NCBI GenBank assembly: GCA_029216955.1
Contig: JANAVB010003400.1
Location: forward strand, 15,482,731-15,546,730
Length of the DNA stretch: 64,000 nucleotides
Source of the DNA: Iris pallida
Lineage: Eukaryota > Streptophyta > Magnoliopsida > Asparagales > Iridaceae
Direction: 5' to 3'
Part shown: piece by piece, positions 9,530 to 21,760 of the stretch
Layout: every line of letters begins with the position of its first letter
How positions within the stretch are numbered: the stretch's first letter is position 1
Made by a program: the position numbers and the translations under genes
The notes under the pieces: generated by a model
Told to the model about the DNA's origin: nothing
Databases searched by the model: none
The model's input: only the letters and a program-made list of their open reading frames with translations

Positions 9530-12195
9530 TGTCAAGACCCGCACTCGCTTTTCGGACGCGAGCTCGCGAGCAAGCCAGCTACGCATCAAGCGGACTCCAG
9601 CCCGACTCGAATATGTAAACACTGTCACGGCTAAGGTATACTGCCAAATCATGGCAATGCAATCTATATCTCAAATCCCCAAGAGTAATATAAGCAGAAA
9701 TGAACAACTATGGGTCGTGGTCTGCAGCCCACTAACATAATGTTCGATAAGACTCCAAAGAATATAACAAGAGTCTAAAAACTGAATCAATAAATAGGAT
9801 ATCTCATGATAGTGAAAGGAAAGCACGAGCTGGATAATAACAATGGTATCAATACCTGAATCTCGCAAGCAATATTGTAATCATCTAAAACCTACAATTA
9901 TCGTAATTATTCGCCATCCAGAACTGCTAACTACTCCACGCAATAACTAACCTGAAGAGATCATCAGGTCCTCAGGGGACATAGCAAGATACATAAAAAT
10001 ATGCCTATCTAGCAATTTATCATACAATAAAGAAAATACAGGAAATAAACGAAAAAAGACCAATCAACACGAAAATACGACTATACACGATTGGAAGAAC
10101 CACTACGCATAAATGAACTGCTGCAGAAGAACAAGAGAACACGATATCACGATGTCAACGGATAACCAATTGAATACTCAAACCTCGCACCTAGTGTGAA
10201 CTCGCAGGTTTGAACAACTACTAACCCTCACCCCTAGTGTGGACTCGCAGGTTAGCTTCAAGAAAATTAACCTCGTCCCTAGTGTGGACTCGCAGGTGTG
10301 GACAAATAACTACTAACCCTCGTCCCTAGTGTGGACTCGCACGTTAGCTTCAGGAATCAACGTACATATAACTATTAACCCTCGCCCCTAGTGTGGACTC
10401 ACAGTTTAGCTTCAAGAATTCAAAGTACAGTAGTTCCGTTATAACTTATTAATCCTATGATACGATACGACTCAGTCCAAGTACATGTGATGACACGACA
10501 CGACCCAATCAAGATACACGAGAGAACCAATCCAATATGAATAATAAAATTAACTACAAACAAGGAATATATATATACTAGCATGCACGATGTACAATAA
10601 CATGTCAATAATTAACAAGTAAAACTATATAATAACAGAAATATGCATGTAAATAAACTGTAGAGGGAGGTAAGGTATACTTGTCTATGGTCCTTGCATA
10701 AACCGTAGTCACAAGTCGAGGATAAGGGGATGCCGATCTAGGAGCTGTCAACCTATAACACATATCGTACCATGAACCGTACACGAAAATTATAAATCAA
10801 TTCTAATGTTCTAGTTCTAAATTCATGGAATAGTGGCTAGTTGGGTTACTAATCTAATAATAATTAATATGGAATAATTCACTTAAAAACCTAATTTAAC
10901 CTAATAATAACCTAAATATAATCTAAACATGCAAGTTTGGCCATCAAAAGTCGTGTTTCCCAATTTTGGAAACCATGGCACGCAAATCGAGAGGTACCAT
11001 TGACTATCTAGTCAAACGCTGTGAACTCTAGATTTTGAAAGTACACCTTGGTAGATTTTAGTAACATGAGTGCATTGGAATAACCGTGCCGCAAAATCAC
11101 GCTTTGGTCAAAAGATATCGCCGTTATGGCTAATCGTGACCAAAACGAGGATCAACCGATCAATTCTGAGTTCAATAGAAAACTAAAATACTAGATGAAT
11201 GAATTAATTTCTGAAAAACTATATATCGTTGAGCTTTGTGTTAGCTTTTCCGAAACTTCAAACGGTTCATGATTTTGATTTTCGGTCCTCCCGGAATCTC
11301 GAAAACACCGAAACGTGTCAAGTTTCGGAAAACCGACACTCTACGAATTTTCCAAAAATTTAGGAATAATATATATGAAATAAATTACATAATCAGAAAG
11401 CTTACCTCGATATGAATCCAACAAAAAAAATGGCGCACGAAAAACACGTTGGAGTTGGTGGGAATCGCTTCGGGAAGTCGAAAATCCTAAATGAGTTCTC
11501 CCACAAAAGACTGCTGAAATTTAATTAGGGTGGACGAATATAATAATATATATATATATAGGAGAGAGAGAGAGGCGGTCACTGTAGTAGTTGGCATCGA
11601 CAGGTGGGCCCCCCCGGATGGATTTCTGGATATTTATTTATTTAATTCATAAATTATTTAAAAATCATTTTAAGTCCAATTAAATCAAAATAAATTGCAG
11701 AAAAGTCCAGAAAAATTCTAAAAAATTCTAGAAAATATTTTTAAGTATCTAGAATATAAATAAAATATTTTAACACAAAATATCATCGTATGGCCTCACA
11801 TTAAATTCCCAAAGCCTATAAAATATAATTTCTATAGGTTTTAATTATATAAAAATTCTAAATAAATTCAAAAAATTCTAAAATATTCTAGAAAATATTT
11901 TTAGTCATTTAGAGCCTAAATAAAATATTTGGTCAAAAAATACCCCTGTATGACCTTACAGTAAATCCTGAAAGTCCTTAAAAATAATAAAACCTTAAAT
12001 ATTAAATACCTAAAAATATCCAAAAATTATAGAAAAATATAAAATAGCTAACTAATACATATATAGCTATCTAGAGGTCATATGACCTTAAATGGTATCC
12101 TACCTACAAGCTTTGGCATGACTCACAATGACCATAAAATTAATCATAAACAAATAAAATTAAAAAAATTTAAAAATTTGGAAAGTGGGCTTACA
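9530..12195 (-). repeat. Element A 5' LTR
   Basis: 2666 bp, sense start TGTAAGCCCACTTTCC at 12195 and end ..GGGTCTTGACA at 9530. It is collinear with 6212-8936 but has scattered substitutions, small indels and a much shorter TA run, so the insertion is not recent. Confidence 0.9.
10182..10412. repeat. Interrupted repeats in element A 5' LTR
   Basis: The same five-copy GTGTGGACTCGCAGGTT array as at 6861-7096. Confidence 0.8.
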
Positions 12196-12608
12196 ACACT
12201 GGCATACCGATCTATTCCGACGAAATGTCGTTCGGACATGATTTCTACTTTAGAGATATTTTGTTTCGAGATATTTTCGTTTAGATATTTTCATGAATAG
12301 TATTTAGATATTTTGATGAATAGTGTTGATACATTCTATTATCAATTGGTTCTTAGTTTTCTTCTGAATGATTGAGATTCTGATTGAGTCGCGTATCGCG
12401 ATCGGACGGTCATAATAATTTCACCCTCTATATATATATGATTTGATTTCCTTTTATTTTCTCTTTTTTACTTCTCTCTCCACTCTTCATTTCTTCTCGT
12501 TTCTACCCCGTATTCCTCGGAAGCTTGGAGCTTGGTCTTGATACCTTAGAGTGTGGTTTCTGAACCCCTCTTAGTGGTGGATTTGAAGTTTAGGCTTGGA
12601 GCTTTATT

Positions 12609-12616
12609 AGGCAAGT
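12609..12616 (+). promoter_or_regulatory. Conserved AGGCAAGT motif, solo LTR D
   Basis: TTAG|GCAAGTAC about 170 nt downstream of the TATA-like run at 12428-12440 and its CT-rich leader. This is where the end of a short first exon would be expected. Confidence 0.5.
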
Positions 12617-12949
12617 ACATCGGACGTCCTTATTACTTTGTGGTGGTTTTTGTTTTACGTTGCCTTGGTAGTCCAGTACTTTCTACTACTTGCTTTAGTG
12701 AATATGTTTCTCTCATGAAAATAGTCATTTTGTCCGTTTCGAAAATTTGGTCTGAGCTAGGCTTTCATTATTTGCTATGTCCATTTACTTTTCGTCGTAG
12801 GAAAACTCCATATTGGAAACGATACTGGAGTGATTGCCATGAGACTTAGTACATGCTAGGTACGACCTTCTCTATACTGGTTTTAACAACTTCCGGGATG
12901 AGTTTGGTTTCTGGGACTCTCGTTCTAGCCTTTAGTATTGCTTCTCGGC

Positions 12950-13150
12950 CAGAATCGGTATACAGTCGGTATACCGATGTGTACCGACGGAATACCGATA
13001 TTGTGATATATGTTAACTTGAAAGTTGCTGTGAAGATAATTGGGTTGGTATATCGATGTGTACCGCCGGAATTTTGATTGTGATCCTACATTTTTACTTG
13101 AGAGTTGCTGTGAAGATAATCGGCATACCGCCGGTATACCGATGTGTACG
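12950..13150. repeat. GGTATACC palindrome cluster in LTR D
   Basis: Repeated ACCGNCGGTATACCGATGTG-like units. Two diverged copies of a roughly 75-bp segment (with AGTTGCTGTGAAGATAAT) each carry a palindrome. The core resembles the array in the unrelated insertion at 19880-20350. Confidence 0.7.
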
Positions 13151-14782
13151 CCAAAATTCTGTTCAGTACCCAAGTCATATAAACTCTGATTTTGATTTAA
13201 ATTCCTAAATTCTTCTTACATGTTGCTCTAAAGTACATGCTATGCTAGTCTACTGTGTTGCTTTGTCGTGCTTGGTTGGACCCAGTACATGTTTATGTCT
13301 AGTTCCTTGGCAGGACCCGTCGTGGTGCACTCTAGTACATGTTTTCTTTTCCTATTTATTTGATAGTGCTGTCATGGCGCACCCTTGATTCCAGTACATG
13401 TCTAGGTCCTTGATAGTAGCTCGTCGTAGCGCACTCTTGTCTTGATATTATCATGTCCTGTTGTGGCTTACTGTAACGCATAATCTTGTTTGTCTTGTCT
13501 AAGTCTCGTATGTCACATGTCTAGGATAGATTCTGCGGAATGCCACACCAGTATCCTAAATAAAAATATTAGGAATTATACAACTAGCTTGATTATCTAG
13601 ATCATTGGATGGTGAGATTTTCCCGGTTACCTGCATCCCTTGTTTTCCGGTCTTATATATGTATATATATACATGGGAATTGGAGCTATCTATCATGATG
13701 AGCACTCTTCCAGCACACCGTTGAGTGGAGCACCTCTTTAGGATACATGTATCTTATTGTAGGTATTTGTTATACTTATTTTCTTTTGGCTTGGATCAAT
13801 CGGGTAGTCTACAGGGTAGGTAACTGGAATTGAATTTCTCAAACTTGCATATGTTAGTAATTAGGATTTGACAACCCTAGTTAGCTAAAGTATCAAGCTA
13901 TACTCATTACTTGGCTGTGATTGATGGATAGAGTCCATTCCTGTCTAGTCTAGTCTTTCTCCAATTTATCTTATTACAGTACTTAGCTTCCTGTATTCCT
14001 TACATACTATCCTTCCTTCTAAATGCTCGACTTCACCACATGATCACATGCCTGATTAGCATATATGCAACAATTTCTATCTTTCTTGCATGTTTTTAAT
14101 TTTTTCATATACACTGTGGTACCATATTATTATTCTAGTCTCGTTTACTGCCTATCTTAGAGATATTATGAATTGCATGCTGGTTTTAGTTCATAGTTTG
14201 GCTTCCTTGTGGTACTTGCTATTGGGGTTCTAATCCCATTATTTTTGCATTGACCAGATTTAGTCGAGGAGCCCGAGGATCTTCTGGACCTTCCACTCGA
14301 TGGTGACCACCCGGAGCACCAGGGGGCTTGAGTGGGTGTTCTTTCTCTTACCTACTCTTTTTATACATAGTCTTTTGAGGCATTTAGCTACCAGACATGT
14401 GTTTAGCTCATGTTTTGGACTTGACATTTAGCCTACTGGCCTAAGCATGGTCTGTATATTTCTAGACTGCAGCTAGAGTTGATCATGTATTACTTAGTCT
14501 CGCTAGTTCTTCATTTTTTATTACTAGCTTCATGATCATCTATATTATAGTTTGGGACACTTTACTGTCTTATATGCTGATGATCATATTCTTGTACCTT
14601 ACTTCTTGCTTGAGACTGAGTTATATTGGATTATGCGACCTAGGATTGACTGCTAGTTTGTAGCAGTGACCCCCATCGATACAGCTTATACGTTGTTTCG
14701 GAGTAGTGGAGTACTTTGGTATACGTTGCTGGCCTGGTCCGTCCTACTTGCCAGTATTCTGGTTCTGGAACGTGACAAATAT

Positions 14783-16441
14783 TTCTTCATATTCTATCAT
14801 GGTCATTTCGAAAATCTTTGAGCGACTAACATTGCTCAATATATTTGGAACTCATTCCTTTTTTATTTACAAATACACATTTAAAACCTATCGGGTTAAT
14901 TCTTTTTGGGTCCTGTAATATAGGAGTAAACATCCACATTTTGTGAGATAATATAGTTCTTTTATATCGCATTCTTGCAATTTTTAGCTAATGTTGTATT
15001 TTTTAACATTCAAGGATTATTCATGGTTCAATGTTATCCTTATTTTATCACCCTTTTTATTTTCATTTGCTAATGTCATCTATGACAAAGTCTTCTCAAT
15101 TCTAATCTTTTTGAATATGTGTCAAACTTAGTTTTATTGGGTACCGGTACCTTTTTTTTCGGTCTCTTATGGAATTTGAGTCACATCCACGACATGAGTG
15201 ATGCTTTATGTTTTGAGAAATTGGATCTTTAGTTTATGACATCTTCCAAATTGACATAAACTCTCTACCGGAGATGCTACTTCAGGAGCTGCTTCTTCAA
15301 GAGTAGAATGGTGTGTTATTATTCACTATCTTTTTTGGAAAGCTGAATATTTAGGTTTTCCATATTCTTAATGTAGAATTGATTTACTTGATGTCTTATT
15401 GGTTCTTCTGGTACTTACTTCTTTGTGTTTTTGCCTTTGGACTAGTAAAAAATAATCCCACATCAACTGCCCATTAAGTGGGTATCTCAATTAACGCTTT
15501 GCATGTGTTGAGATGTACACATGGGGTGTGGTGGGGCACATGTGGGTGCCATGTGGGGGTGTTTTCCTAGGAGAAAAAAGGATTAACTCCTCATAGAAAG
15601 CATGTACACTTTTTTGTCACTTAGACTCGAACACAGGCTCAAGGGCATAAAGTGGCATCTACATGCACGGGACTTGCGTGGGTGTATGTGCGGACTGGCA
15701 TATTACTCACTCCGCTGAATGTGGAATGATTTAAATATCAAACTCATTTTTAGTGTTGGTATTTTAGTCCCACATCGGATAGGAGAAGAGGTAGATTATC
15801 CATACCTCTTTATAAATAGAGACCTTTGGCCTTCTTTTGGATACAAATATGAAATAAAAGGAGTCCGATGGTTTGTTGAGTCCAGGGAGTACGTTCAAGT
15901 TACAAAAAAGTTTATTAGAACGTTAGTAAACTCTTGAATCGAGATTATCTTTTATATGTATACATATTAAATCCCTAAATGAATTAATTTGTAATTATAA
16001 TAGAGTTAGAACTAATAGAAGAGTGTTTTTTATGTAAAACCATACTTGGTAGGGGGTAATTGCAAAGATTAATATTCAAATATTTTAAAAGCTGAATTCA
16101 AATAAAATTTGACTTCAATTCGAATTCCCTCTTATCTCTTGCTGCGACTGGGTTATATAAATAGGATGGAGATGAAATCGACCCTCTCTATAAATCAGTC
16201 GATCCCTTCAACCCTAAAGTCTTGCCATCTATTCCTTCAAGTTGAGACAAATCTCGTGGGGTGCCTGTTGAGTAGGTGATCCGATTCCTCATAGGTAAAT
16301 TCTCTATCTATATGACCATATCATCAAATTCCCTGATCTTAGTTAAATTGCTATCCTATTTTTAATAGTAATCTAGGTATTTGAGATAATTCTTAGGAGA
16401 AACCTAGATGGGATGTAGGTGACTCTGTGGGTTAACCAATA
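14783..16441. other. Unassigned DNA with promoter-like and LTR-like pieces
   Basis: Continues the older host sequence interrupted at 6079. It includes two stretches with the CCCACATC(GG) motif common at the starts of small plant LTR/TRIM elements (about 15448 and 15765), the second preceded by TGTTGGTATT and followed by TTTATAAATAGAG (about 15808). Another promoter-like TATATAAATAGG lies at about 16152, with a GC-poor leader after it. I found no matching partner LTR and no protein-like frame, so these may be remnants of copia or TRIM LTRs. Confidence 0.4.
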
Positions 16442-18549
16442 CAAAGTGTAAACCCCCAAATTTTAAATTTATATTTGGCTTAATTAGTATATTTGTAGAT
16501 TTGTTTAAAATCTATTTTAAAATAGGGAACCCTAATTAAAACGTTAATCAAATTCAAATATATAAGTGGTATTCGTAATTTTGTGTTTCGGTGGCCCCGG
16601 GACGACGTTCCTAAACATGACAAAGTAATGATAAGTCAAGACTCAAACCTAACACTCCATGATTGTAGAATAATCCAAATTTATGATATGTGGGTGGCCT
16701 ATAATTCATAAGTTTATTTTAGAGTCATTAGAATCTCTCCCACTCAGAAAAGTGGTAATATCAACAAACCGTAGAATTTATTGTGAGTAGCCATGACATC
16801 GATTTGACCACAAACTGTAGAATATAGTTAATTTAGTCTTAGTTACACCCTAGATTTTTCTCATAATTTCTTGAATTTATTAGATATTATTTAGAACATA
16901 AAACTATTTATTATAGTTGTTACTAATTAAAACTAATTAATAAAACAAATAACTAAATAGAATAAAAATAAAATTTTGATATTAATAAATAAATTAATAT
17001 TTAGCCAGTGATTAGTAATTATTTTTAGAAATAATTATTAATTATTAGGTAATCATTAGTAAGTTTACTGATTGAATAATAACTTTTAAATGATTTGTTA
17101 ATTATTAGAATGATTCATTAGAAATATTAGATTAATGATAATAATAATTTTCTTATGGTTAGTTTATGATTATATAATAACTATTAATCAGTGATTAATA
17201 AATGATTTTTTAAATTATTTGATAATGATTAATGATTAAAAAGATAAGTATTATAATAATATTAATCCATATACGTAGCAACCACCGCAATCCCTCTTTA
17301 GAGATTGGAAGGAGGGTCCCGCCTTATATATTGTTTATATATAAAAATTATGTTCAAACTCCAGTAACAACAGCCGAGTTAAATTCCTAACCTCCGTCTA
17401 CGTGCATCTTTGTGCCCTTCGTGTGTTGAGGCCTTCCCGACCTTTGTTCTGAAGAAACCACAATCATTGTGACCCCACTCCCTCCTCTTCCACAGAAATT
17501 ATTCTCAACCATCCAATTCTCGACGCTAAGATATTCATTTTGTCCAACATTTTAGGACACAGATGACATTTTGATGCATAAAACTTTAGAGACTCGCTTA
17601 CGCAAGATCCAATGGCTGATTTTACGATCGGGCTATACCGTTGCACTCATCGTGTGTTTCTCTTCGACCATAGCTATTTTGGTGCGACCACAACGTCGTT
17701 TGATGGGTCAAATAGACTCATGTTAGCACGCCATATCCTTGATGTGTCTACAGTTCAATCAACTTCCAGTGGTCGTAACTTCGCGCACGACCTCCTACTC
17801 TTGATCTGTTTTTAGGTATATCATTTTCTTTGTCTTAGCTTTCATACGTGCGGTTGGATCGCCCAGATTCTGACTGTATAGTGTAACACGTTTGTCATTA
17901 CCTATTGTGAATTAAAGATTTGGACTTTCTAGAAGATTCAACCGTTGGATCTTCGATCGGTTGATTTCATTGCGACTATAGTAACTTTTTACCTAGATAT
18001 GAAGTTTCATAACAAAATAATATTATTTGGTAGATCAAACCATCCCACCTTTATTTTTTTGATTAGTTAGTATTATGTTCATATTTTGAAATTCGTGTAA
18101 CAAATTAAGATATGTTGATTCAAGTGATCTCATATCACTGAAATTGACAAAGTGATCATACAGATTATCAAGGTAAGGTCATTAACCTTGTGGTTGACCA
18201 TCTTGTCTCGATTTGTGATGTAGGCTTCGTGCACGAATTATGAGATACAAACTTGATATTTAAACCCAAATTTTGTAATTCATATTTTTAGCAAAGAAAA
18301 TATGATTATAGAGACTAAGGTAACGTAGTTCTAGATAGTATGATTGGTTTAGATAACATAGGTAATACTCAAGTTAGAACGACCCAAGCTCTCTAGGTAG
18401 GAATTGATAGTCATATTTGTATTTAGTGAATAATACATATTTGTTTGTGATTTGGGTTCATAGTATTTGCATGGAGTATGATTCATTGGTTCATGGGTAG
18501 TTCCGTTAGACTTTGGTACTGCAGTCTCAGCATAGATTGGACAAACTCC

Positions 18550-18557
18550 AGGCAAGT
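18550..18557 (+). promoter_or_regulatory. Conserved AGGCAAGT motif, element C 5' LTR
   Basis: CCAGGCAAGTATACCTTACC. The same motif is in the 3' LTR at 24674-24681. Confidence 0.5.
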
Positions 18558-18689
18558 ATACCTTACCAAATTGATTTACAGTATTTACATGTTCTTTTTA
18601 TTTCAACCATTTACCTATTATACTGTTGCATGATTTTTCCTGTTCATTACCTGCATGTTGTCTTTCATTACCTGCATGTTGTCTTGATT

Positions 18690-18712
18690 ATCTATATATA
18701 TATATATATATA

Positions 18713-18755
<43 letters not shown>

Positions 18756-18775
18756 ATATATATATATCTATATAA
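18690..18775. repeat. (TA)n microsatellite
   Basis: Interrupted TA run downstream of the AGGCAAGT motif in the 5' LTR of C. The equivalent in the 3' LTR is 24773-24844. Confidence 0.85.
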
Positions 18776-19081
18776 TCTCGATATACTTGTTCCTTGGTTA
18801 GTCACGTTGACACTTAAGATGAGATACACGGAGTGTTGCATTGCATGCTAGGTGACCTTATATGTTCTTGTTTAGACCTGTTCCTTATTAGAAGACTGAT
18901 TGGACGTGTCGTGGATGTGAGATGGACAATAACATTTAAGAGGAAGGACGTACTACTTGCATGGGCTATGCTATGCATTTACTCTTTATATATATGTATC
19001 TATATTTATTCGGAGAGGAGCCATGTTCCTTAGTTACAACCTCTCTTAGTTACCATTGAGACTTCGACACGGCGCTGCGGC

Positions 19082-19112
19082 TATTATATATATATATATA
19101 TTATATAATATT

Positions 19113-19154
<42 letters not shown>
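19082..19154. repeat. (TA)n microsatellite
   Basis: A second TA-rich run, found only in the 5' LTR of C, in a roughly 270-bp segment missing from the 3' LTR. Confidence 0.8.
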
Positions 19155-19156
<2 letters not shown>

Positions 19157-19241
19157 CTGACCTGTTGCATTTACTTTTGAGATTCCTGCATTTGCGAACG
19201 TCATCCTCAAACTATATTACATATAGGTGGCTAGACATAAT

Positions 19242-20635
19242 TGTAGAACCCTAGAGGGGGGTGAATAGGGAAATAAAAAATAACTTGATCACAAAAGCAA
19301 TATATGACAAATAAAAAGAGAGAGTAGGAAGATCAAACACAAGATGTATCCGGTATCCTCGCTTGAGGCAATCCAGTCCCGGAACTCTCTCCGGCTTAAA
19401 TCCACTATTAATAAAATAGTACACACGAGTTTGGATCCGAAGAACTCGCCAACTTCAACACGAGTTTGGATCCGAAGAACTCGCCAACTTCAACACACGA
19501 GTTTTCTTACGAAGCTCGCCAACTTCAAAGAAATGAGAAGAGAACTTGTTGATCTTCTAACACTTGAATATCGAAAATTATAACTCTTAATAACTCTAGC
19601 ACTTTGGGAGAGGATGACAATTAAAGCTTGGTAGAGTATTAATGGTGGAGCTCTTGGTAGTTTGGAAAATTTATGGCAAGTTGGTAAAGCCTTCAAGAGA
19701 GAGAAGACTTTCATTTATAGAAACACCAAGAGTAGGTGGCATTTAATGCTCCTAGATACAGCCTGACCGGCATACCGTCGGTATACCGGTCAACCAGTAA
19801 CAGTCATATTAATATCCGTTGGGAGCATTTAATGTTGCATTAATGCTAGTCAAAGCATTCAAAAATCAAATTTCATCATCCGGTATACCGTCGGTATGCC
19901 GCGGTATAACCGTCGATATACCGTTGTATGTCACAGAACCTTTTTGTAATAAACAAAACGGTATATCGTCGGTATGCCGGAGCTACCGTCGGTATGCTAA
20001 AGTTTGTCACAGAAAGTTCTATGGCTCACAAAACGGTTTATACCGTCGGTATACCGTAGTGTACCGTCGGTATTTCGATCAACGTCACAGAATGTTTTGA
20101 GACAAGCAAAACGGTATACCGTCTGTATGCCGGACCATGCCGTCGGTATGCCGATGTTTGTCACAGAATATTTTGTGGACCACAAATGGTATATCGCCGG
20201 TATGCCGGAGCGTACCGCCGGTATGCTGGAGCGTACCGCCGGTATGCCGATATTTTCTTACAGATAGTTTTGTGGTCTGCAAAACGGTATACCGCCGGTA
20301 TGCCGAAGCATACCGCCGGTATGCCGAAGCATACCGCCGGTATGCCGTCGATAAGGAATTGATTTTTGACTTAAAACTAGAAAGCTTTTAGTTTGTCATC
20401 CAACCTTAAGTGTTTACACAAAGACCTAGACCTTGTATAGACTCAAAATATTGAAGTGTAGAGAGCCGTCTTTTCAAGGAGCGCCGGTCTTTGCTTCAGT
20501 CTTCAAGGCACATGTTGGTAATCTTGAATGGGTAGACTTAATGTTGTAGTGCTTCTGAATGATGACAATCTGATGAACAGAGAAAACTAGATTACGAAGA
20601 TGCTGTTAATATTATCAAAATAAAATGTGCCAACA
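19242..20635 (+). mobile_element. Insertion in the element C 5' LTR: probable solo LTR with palindrome array
   Basis: 1394 bp bounded by TG..CA (TGTAGAACCC .. GTGCCAACA) with a perfect duplication ATAAT (19237-19241 and 20636-20640). The empty site is visible in the 3' LTR near 25045. The start contains CCTAGAGGGGGGTGAATAGG, a phrase I recall from several plant LTRs. It has no primer-binding site and no coding frame. A direct duplication (CACGAGTTTGGATCCGAAGA, about 19424-19492) precedes the palindrome array. The superfamily is not certain. Confidence 0.8.
19760..20350. repeat. Array of CGGTATACCG-type palindromes
   Basis: More than 15 variants of CGGTATACCG/CGGTATGCCG, grouped in a higher-order unit of about 85 bp. 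Each unit has two or three palindromes followed by GTCACAGAANNTTTTGTGG and CAAAACGG. The densest part is 19880-20350. It is CpG-rich and self-complementary on both strands. Confidence 0.9.
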
Positions 20636-21061
20636 ATAATTAGTGTAAGTTGTCTATATATTTCCAGTTCAGTTCATGTTGTTTACTGTATTTCATTTCG
20701 GAATGTATATTATGTATTTTGTTACATCCCTCTGAGGACCTGGTGACCTCTCAAGGTTATTACTGATTCTCTTCCAGGTTATTGCTGAGATCTGATATAG
20801 GCATAGTGGGAGCTACATCTTCGGGATCTTTAGGAATCGTTAGTTGATGCCATTTATTCCGTTCTTCCTTAGTATTTTTCTTTCTTAGTTCATAGTAAAG
20901 TTAGTGTTGTGGATGATATTATTATGATTACATTAGCACATGTTCTGATCTACACAACTTATACGTATTTGAGTCGGACTAGAGTATGGTTATATATGTA
21001 GCTAACATGTATACGTTCTCTAGTCCTATGTATTTTGGGACTGGGGCGTTACATATTTTTG

Positions 21062-21077
21062 TGGTGGCCCGTGCGGG
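21062..21077 (+). other. Primer-binding site, element C (tRNA-Ile type)
   Basis: TGGTGGCCCGTGCGGG, 8 nt after the LTR end. It differs from the sites in G, H and I at two positions (A to G), so it is a decayed match to tRNA-Ile. Confidence 0.7.
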
Positions 21078-21340
21078 TCTCGTCTTCGAAGGATGTGCGA
21101 AGTCATGGTGGTACCTAGGATAGTCGTACTACTGCGAGCCTGCAACCAATTGAGGAATATGACTCGTTGATACATCCACAACTAGGGTTATAGGCTTCTC
21201 TAAGACTCTTCAGCACAATTGCTATCATGTTATCTTCTTTCTCGACATGATTATTTTTTGTGTTCTTCCCTTCTTGTGGTTGAATAAACCCTTCTTCATT
21301 GACTTCTTGAGTGGTCCTTCTCGTTTCTTTTCACTATGTT

Positions 21341-21760
21341 ATGGAAAATGTCTTATGGATTGGTCCAAGTAAAGTTCGAGAAATTATATTATCCTTGTAT
21401 TATAGAATCAAAAGTTTTTTCAGCCAGAGAAAAATTAGCGGGGCATGACTTCCGATAACGACATCATGGTTACATATAGTTTCTCGGCTTGAACCATACC
21501 CTATGCATTTGATTGACCTCTTCTTCTATATTTTGCAAATAATTAATTTGGAAATATTTCATGGATTTGTCCAAGATAAGCTCAAGAACCTATATTACCT
21601 GGCATAACATATGTGCACTGCAGTCATCCATCGTATTATGGAACAAGAAAGTTATTTACAGCCAGATGCACACTGGCGTGGCAGTAACATCACGTAAAAT
21701 AATCATGAAAATATATGGTTCTTGAGTCTTACCTAGATTACGTCCTATGCATTTTTTTTG
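21341..21760 (+). repeat. Two ~210-bp diverged repeats in element C core
   Basis: Each unit runs from TGGATT(G/T)GTCCAAG through an A-rich stretch and CAGCCAG to a TATAG/GTTTCTCGG or GTTCTTGAG phrase and CCTATGCATTT. Unit 2 contains GCCAG-ATGCACA-CTGGC (21661-21677), a perfect 5-bp stem with a 7-nt loop. Related units occur in the core of element H (58961-59265, opposite strand). Confidence 0.7.

Larger units (their letters stand above)
6212..12195 (-). mobile_element. Element A: non-coding gypsy-type element with a 0.6-kb core
   Basis: Two direct LTRs (6212-8936 and 9530-12195) flank only 593 bp of internal DNA. Target duplications ACACC (6207-6211) and ACACT (12196-12200) differ by one base. 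The core keeps a polypurine tract next to the pol-tail sequence (GAGGACGAAATTT in sense) and a primer-binding site like that of tRNA-Ile, but no gag or pol. It is an extreme LARD-like non-autonomous element that must have borrowed enzymes, plausibly from a relative of element G. Confidence 0.9.
6080..14777 (+). mobile_element. Solo LTR, family D, split by element A
   Basis: The LTR is 6080-6211 plus 12201-14777 (about 2.7 kb when element A is removed). It starts TGTGACACTC, ends AACGTGACA, and has a perfect AATAT duplication at 6075-6079 and 14778-14782. No primer-binding site follows, so it is a solo LTR. Inside are a TATATATATATG promoter-like run (about 12428-12440), a CT-rich leader, AGGCAAGT at 12609, and a block of GGTATACC-type palindromes (12950-13150). 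Element A inserted later, because it interrupts this LTR. Confidence 0.88.
16447..21053 (+). repeat. Element C 5' LTR (with insertion)
   Basis: Starts TGTAAACCCCC and ends GGGGCGTTACA. It is collinear with the 3' LTR except for a TA-rich segment of about 270 bp (18960-19230) and the element at 19242-20635. Confidence 0.92.
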
